This document shows, in pieces, positions 60,636 to 64,000 of a stretch of 64,000 bases of DNA; the stretch's first letter is position 1, and every line of letters begins with the position of its first letter. This stretch comes from Palsa-360 sp964622265. GTDB taxonomy: Bacteria > Acidobacteriota > Terriglobia > Acidiferrales > UBA7541. The notes beneath the pieces were generated by a model, which saw only the letters and a program-made list of their open reading frames with translations, was not told the DNA's origin and did no database searches. The stretch spans positions 31,883 through 95,882 of the forward strand of contig CAZUNI010000011.1 of NCBI GenBank assembly GCA_964622265.1, given 5' to 3'. The translations under genes and the position numbers were made by a program.

Positions 60636-62300
60636 ATGCGAAGGATGACCATCATCCTTTTGATCACGATTGTCAGCAGCTTGATCTTTCTGTTTCAGGC
60701 AGAAGTCTCTCCAGCCCTCGCGGCGGATTCGCCCGCGGCAGCGCTGACGGGGCAAGTGTCTTCGACCGAAGAAGGCCCGATGGAAGGCGTGACCGTCAGC
60801 GCCAAACGCGACGGCTCGACGATCACGGTGACCGTGATTACCAACGAGCAGGGGCGCTACAGTTTCCCCCGCAACCGGCTGGACCCCGGGCAGTACACTC
60901 TGCGCATTCGCGCCGCTGGATACGAACTGGAAACTCCCGCGTCCACGCCCATTACGGCTGACAAGACCGCCACGGCGGATTTGAAACTTCGCAAGGCGGC
61001 GGATATTTCCCAGCAGCTGACCAATACCGAATGGCTGTGGAGCATGCCCGGTACCGATGACGATAAACATCGGATGCAGCAGTGCGGCAACTGCCACACG
61101 TATCAGCGCATTGTGCGGTCTCAATACGATGAGGCCGGGTTCATGGACATCCTGCAACTCATGGCCAGCTTTACTCCAGGCAGCACGCCCGCGCATCCCC
61201 AGAAAAAAGGGATCGAGGGAGGGGACGTTATGGCGCCGGGTGTAGTCTCCGCGGCAACAGCCAAGTATTTGAGCACCGTCAACTTGAGCACGGTGGACCA
61301 TTGGGCTTACCCGCTCCAGATGTTGCCGCGCACAAAGGGCCGATCGACGCGCGTGATAATTACCGAGTATGACTTACCGCGCCGGGAAGCGCTCCCCCAC
61401 GATGTCCTGCTGGGCAAGGATGGATTGATCTGGTACCGCGATTTCGGGACCGAATTCATCGGCAGCCTCGATCCCAAGACCGGCAAAGTGGTCGATTATC
61501 CGATGCCGCCGCTCAAGCCTGGCTTCGCGGGAGGCATGATCGACCTGCAAATGGACAAGGACGGGAATCTGTGGACGGGCTATCGGCAGGCCGCAATCCT
61601 GAAGTTCGATCCCCGGACGCATAAGTACACCGTCTGCTGTGAGAACGAAGACGCCGCGCAGAAGGATCCAAACCTGCGGGCGGATTTCGGAATTATCGGC
61701 CTCGTCTATGGCCCGGAAAACAAGCCGGTGAAAGTATGGGGCGGCGGGGCCAGCATGCCAGGAATTCACCGGCTGGACCTTGCTACCGGGAAGATGGAAG
61801 AGTTCTACAAGAACCCGGTGTATGGAATCAACGCCGACTCGAAGGGCAACGGGTACGGGCTGCAGATGGCGAATCAAACCATCATCAAGGTCGATGGGGC
61901 CACAGGAGAGCTAACGATGCTGCCCACACCCACCAAGAACTCCGGCCCGCGGCGAGGCCAGTTCGACGATCAGGATCGCCTGTGGTTTGCGGAATTCAAG
62001 GCCGACAAAATCGGGATGCTCGACACGCGCACCGGCACATTTAAAGAGTTTCCCCTACCCACCAAGTGGACCGGCCCTTACGACGTGGCGCTCGACAAGA
62101 ACAGCGAAGCGTGGACCGGAGGAATGTTCAGCGACCGCCTGGTGCGGCTGGACACGAAAACGGGAAAGGCCGTCGAATATCAAATGCCGCGCAACACAAA
62201 CATGCGCCGGATGTATATCGACAATTCGACCACGCCGGTGACGTTGTGGGTGGGCAATAACCACGGCGATTCCATCGTGAAAGTGGAGCCGCTGGATTAA
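60636..62300 (+). CDS. Exported heme c protein with regulatory-like and propeller domains (second copy)
   Basis: A 554-residue exported protein with the same domain order as the one at 34680-36956: signal peptide (1-29), carboxypeptidase-regulatory-like domain (about 36-118), one heme c site C150-GN-C153-H154, then a Vgb-lyase/NHL-type beta-propeller with repeats such as DGLIWYRDFGTEFIGSLDPK and DNSTTPVTLWVGNN. The ATG at 60636 has GGGAGG 5 bases upstream. Divergent from the mobile mystery operon and convergent with citrate synthase. It may be a periplasmic redox or lyase protein; substrate unknown. Confidence 0.87.
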   Translation: MRRMTIILLITIVSSLIFLFQAEVSPALAADSPAAALTGQVSSTEEGPMEGVTVSAKRDGSTITVTVITNEQGRYSFPRNRLDPGQYTLRIRAAGYELETPASTPITADKTATADLKLRKAADISQQLTNTEWLWSMPGTDDDKHRMQQCGNCHTYQRIVRSQYDEAGFMDILQLMASFTPGSTPAHPQKKGIEGGDVMAPGVVSAATAKYLSTVNLSTVDHWAYPLQMLPRTKGRSTRVIITEYDLPRREALPHDVLLGKDGLIWYRDFGTEFIGSLDPKTGKVVDYPMPPLKPGFAGGMIDLQMDKDGNLWTGYRQAAILKFDPRTHKYTVCCENEDAAQKDPNLRADFGIIGLVYGPENKPVKVWGGGASMPGIHRLDLATGKMEEFYKNPVYGINADSKGNGYGLQMANQTIIKVDGATGELTMLPTPTKNSGPRRGQFDDQDRLWFAEFKADKIGMLDTRTGTFKEFPLPTKWTGPYDVALDKNSEAWTGGMFSDRLVRLDTKTGKAVEYQMPRNTNMRRMYIDNSTTPVTLWVGNNHGDSIVKVEPLD

Positions 62301-62338
62301 TCGGGGCTTATCACGAACTCGTCTGTGACCCAAACAAC

Positions 62339-62371
62339 TGTAGGGGCACGACATGGTCGTGCCCCTACAGT
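62339..62371. repeat. 33-bp palindrome between convergent genes
   Basis: Arms CTGTAGGGGCACGAC and GTCGTGCCCCTACAG (15 bp, perfect) around ATG. It lies 39 bases after the propeller gene stop and 34 bases before the end of citrate synthase. Dispersed palindromes of this kind may double as bidirectional terminators, although no T run follows. Confidence 0.75.
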
Positions 62372-62404
62372 CGAAACGTCGAAGACGTGTGAGCCGCGTG
62401 CCGG

Positions 62405-63745
62405 TTATCCGCGTTGGTCAATCGTAGGATATGGCCGCAGTTCGTGTCCGAGATACACCTGCCGCGGACGGGCGATCTTCTGCTCCGGGTCGGTCAGCAT
62501 CTCTTCCCACTGAGCAATCCATCCACTGGTACGCGGAATTGCAAACAGGACCGGGAACATCGTCACCGGAAAGCCCATCGATTGGTAAATCAGTCCGGTA
62601 TAGAAGTCCACATTGGGATAGAGTTTGCGGGAAACAAAGTAGTCGTCTTCGAGGGCTATGCGTTCGCACTCCAGCGCGATATTGAGCAGCGGGTTGCGTC
62701 CCATGATTTCGAACACGCCATCGGCGACATGCTTGATGATGCGCGCCCGAGGATCGTAATTCTTGTACACGCGATGTCCGAAGCCCATCAACTTGGTCTC
62801 GCCGGCTTTCACGCGCTTTATGAATGCAGGCACGTTGGCCAGCGATCCGATTTCCAGCAGCATCCGCAGCACTTCCTCGTTGGCGCCGCCGTGCAGCGGG
62901 CCGTAGAGTGCGGCGGTGGCTGCGGCAGTCGCCGAGAACGGATCCACGTGCGAGCTGCCCACGCAGCGCATCGCGTTCGCCGAGCAGTTCTGCTCGTGAT
63001 CGGCATGCAAAATGAAGAGAACATCCAGCGCGCGCTCCAGAATCGGGTTCGCGCGATATTTGAGTTCGCTGGTCTTGAACAACATGCTCAGGAAATTGCC
63101 CGCGTAGCTCATCTCATTATCGGGATACGAAAACGGCATACCCAGGCTGTGCCGGTAGGAAAACGCGGCCAGGGTAGGCATCTTCCCGATCAATCGCCAG
63201 GTCTGCTTGAGCCGCGAAGTCTTGTTGAAAATATCCTTCGCGTCGGGGTAGAACGTCGATAGCGCGGCAATGGCGGAAATCATCATGCCCATCGGGTGCG
63301 CGTCGTAGTGAAATCCGTCGAGGAATTTTTTCACCGATTCGTGAATGAACGTGTGGTGCGTAATATGAAACTGCCACTCTTCCAGTTGCGAGCGGGTGGG
63401 AAGCTCTCCGTATAGAATCAAATACGCCGTCTCGAGATACGTGCTCTTCTCGGCCAACTCCTCGATGGAATAGCCGCGGTATCGCAGGATGCCCTTGTCG
63501 CCGTCGATGTAGGTAATCTTGCTGTGACACAGCGCTGTATTACTGAAAGCCGGATCATAGGACATCATCCCGAAGTCATCGGACTTTACTTTGATCTGGC
63601 GGAGATCGATCGCTCGAATCGTGTCGTCGGTTATGGGAAACTCGTAGGTCTTACCTGTCCGGTTATCGGTAACGGTCACCGTGTCCCGTGTCATGGATTT
63701 GGCCCTTTCAGCGCCAGGCTGTATTTCAGGTTTGGCTGGATTCAT
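62405..63745 (-). CDS. gltA: Citrate synthase
   Basis: Condenses acetyl-CoA and oxaloacetate, the entry step of the TCA cycle. The 446-residue type II enzyme has the catalytic His region HADHEQNCSANAMRCVGSSH, LYGPLHGGANEEVLRML and the signature GFGHRVYKNYDPRA containing the second His. An N-terminal extension (about 50 residues) precedes the core. The ATG at 63745 has GGGGAAAT upstream; an internal ATG at 63694 is also possible. Confidence 0.97.
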   Translation of the reverse strand: MNPAKPEIQPGAERAKSMTRDTVTVTDNRTGKTYEFPITDDTIRAIDLRQIKVKSDDFGMMSYDPAFSNTALCHSKITYIDGDKGILRYRGYSIEELAEKSTYLETAYLILYGELPTRSQLEEWQFHITHHTFIHESVKKFLDGFHYDAHPMGMMISAIAALSTFYPDAKDIFNKTSRLKQTWRLIGKMPTLAAFSYRHSLGMPFSYPDNEMSYAGNFLSMLFKTSELKYRANPILERALDVLFILHADHEQNCSANAMRCVGSSHVDPFSATAAATAALYGPLHGGANEEVLRMLLEIGSLANVPAFIKRVKAGETKLMGFGHRVYKNYDPRARIIKHVADGVFEIMGRNPLLNIALECERIALEDDYFVSRKLYPNVDFYTGLIYQSMGFPVTMFPVLFAIPRTSGWIAQWEEMLTDPEQKIARPRQVYLGHELRPYPTIDQRG

Positions 63746-64000
63746 GTAATTTCCCCGCGTTAACAACCCGCGTGCGCATAAGAATTTACACCAACTTTTG
63801 ATTTTCGGGGAGTAGTATCCCTATGAATTGTGATCTGTTGTAACTGGCCTTTCATGCCCGGAGCGGATCTGAAGGGTCAGAGGCGAGGCTTATTTAATCG
63901 GTTTGATCGCCACCGTGTGATTTACGATTACGAGTCTTCAGACATCTAGCAGGCTGCTGAAAAAGCTCGACGGTGGATGATTTTCTTTGTTTTTCCAGTC

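Noticed and set aside
63946..64000. AGCAGGCTGCTGAAAAAG near the right edge, resembling ends of some repeats or insertion sequences
   Set aside because: The window ends before any partner repeat or transposase can be seen, so the resemblance cannot be tested here.

Overview
This 64 kb window looks like a chromosomal segment of an Acidobacteriota bacterium, probably a Terriglobia-type soil lineage close to Koribacter or Sulfotelmatobacter. That placement is inferred from gene content and repeat types, not from a marker tree. GC is moderately high. Most genes are long housekeeping genes in co-directional minus-strand runs, separated by short accessory islands and by palindromic intergenic repeats of kinds I associate with this phylum. 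No rRNA, tRNA, CRISPR array or complete insertion sequence was found.

Layout. (1) 1-6.6 kb, minus: a MoxR AAA ATPase, DUF58 and VWA cluster preceded by a Q/S-rich membrane protein; the last VWA gene runs off the left edge. (2) 7-12.9 kb, minus: RidA, a small secreted protein, peptide deformylase, a lipoprotein, the (p)ppGpp synthetase/hydrolase Rel and a TPR lipoprotein. (3) 13.1-20.4 kb, minus: tgt-yajC-secD-secF followed directly by tonB-exbB-exbD-exbD, joining protein export and TonB energisation. (4) 20.6-27.3 kb: an accessory stretch with a DUF4160/DUF2442 pair under a palindrome-containing promoter, two orphan peptide-type ABC ATPases, a zinc-ribbon membrane protein, a Ser/Thr kinase, an MFS exporter, and two HicAB-type modules in opposite gene order. 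(5) 27.3-31.3 kb, minus: dnaG and rpoD. (6) 31.4-34.2 kb, plus: a PerR/Fur-type regulator and katG, each preceded by the same TTAGA-N5-TCTAA operator-like palindrome. (7) 34.3-44.2 kb: a heme c/propeller protein bracketed by long palindromes, mutS2, dacB, a SYLF protein, a Cys-rich protein and a radical SAM protein. (8) 44.4-52.8 kb: a pseudo-receiver protein, folK, ruvB-ruvA, a microcompartment shell protein with a class II aldolase, glutamate dehydrogenase, YvcK, a TPR protein and a cytochrome c. (9) 53-59.2 kb: a DUF6152 protein, an MglA-like GTPase, two GGDEF proteins and a large hybrid kinase. (10) 59.4-63.8 kb: the 'mobile mystery' A/B pair (XRE regulator plus Fic enzyme) with two perfect operator palindromes, a second heme c/propeller protein, and citrate synthase.

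The points most worth following are the aldolase with a C-terminal encapsulation-peptide-like helix beside a lone BMC-H shell gene, the double operator of the mobile mystery pair, the similar palindrome-in-spacer promoter of the DUF4160/DUF2442 pair, the matching peroxide-type operators, the mirrored HicAB modules, and the repeats around the 34.7-37.0 kb gene. None of these is proven to be a new system from sequence alone.
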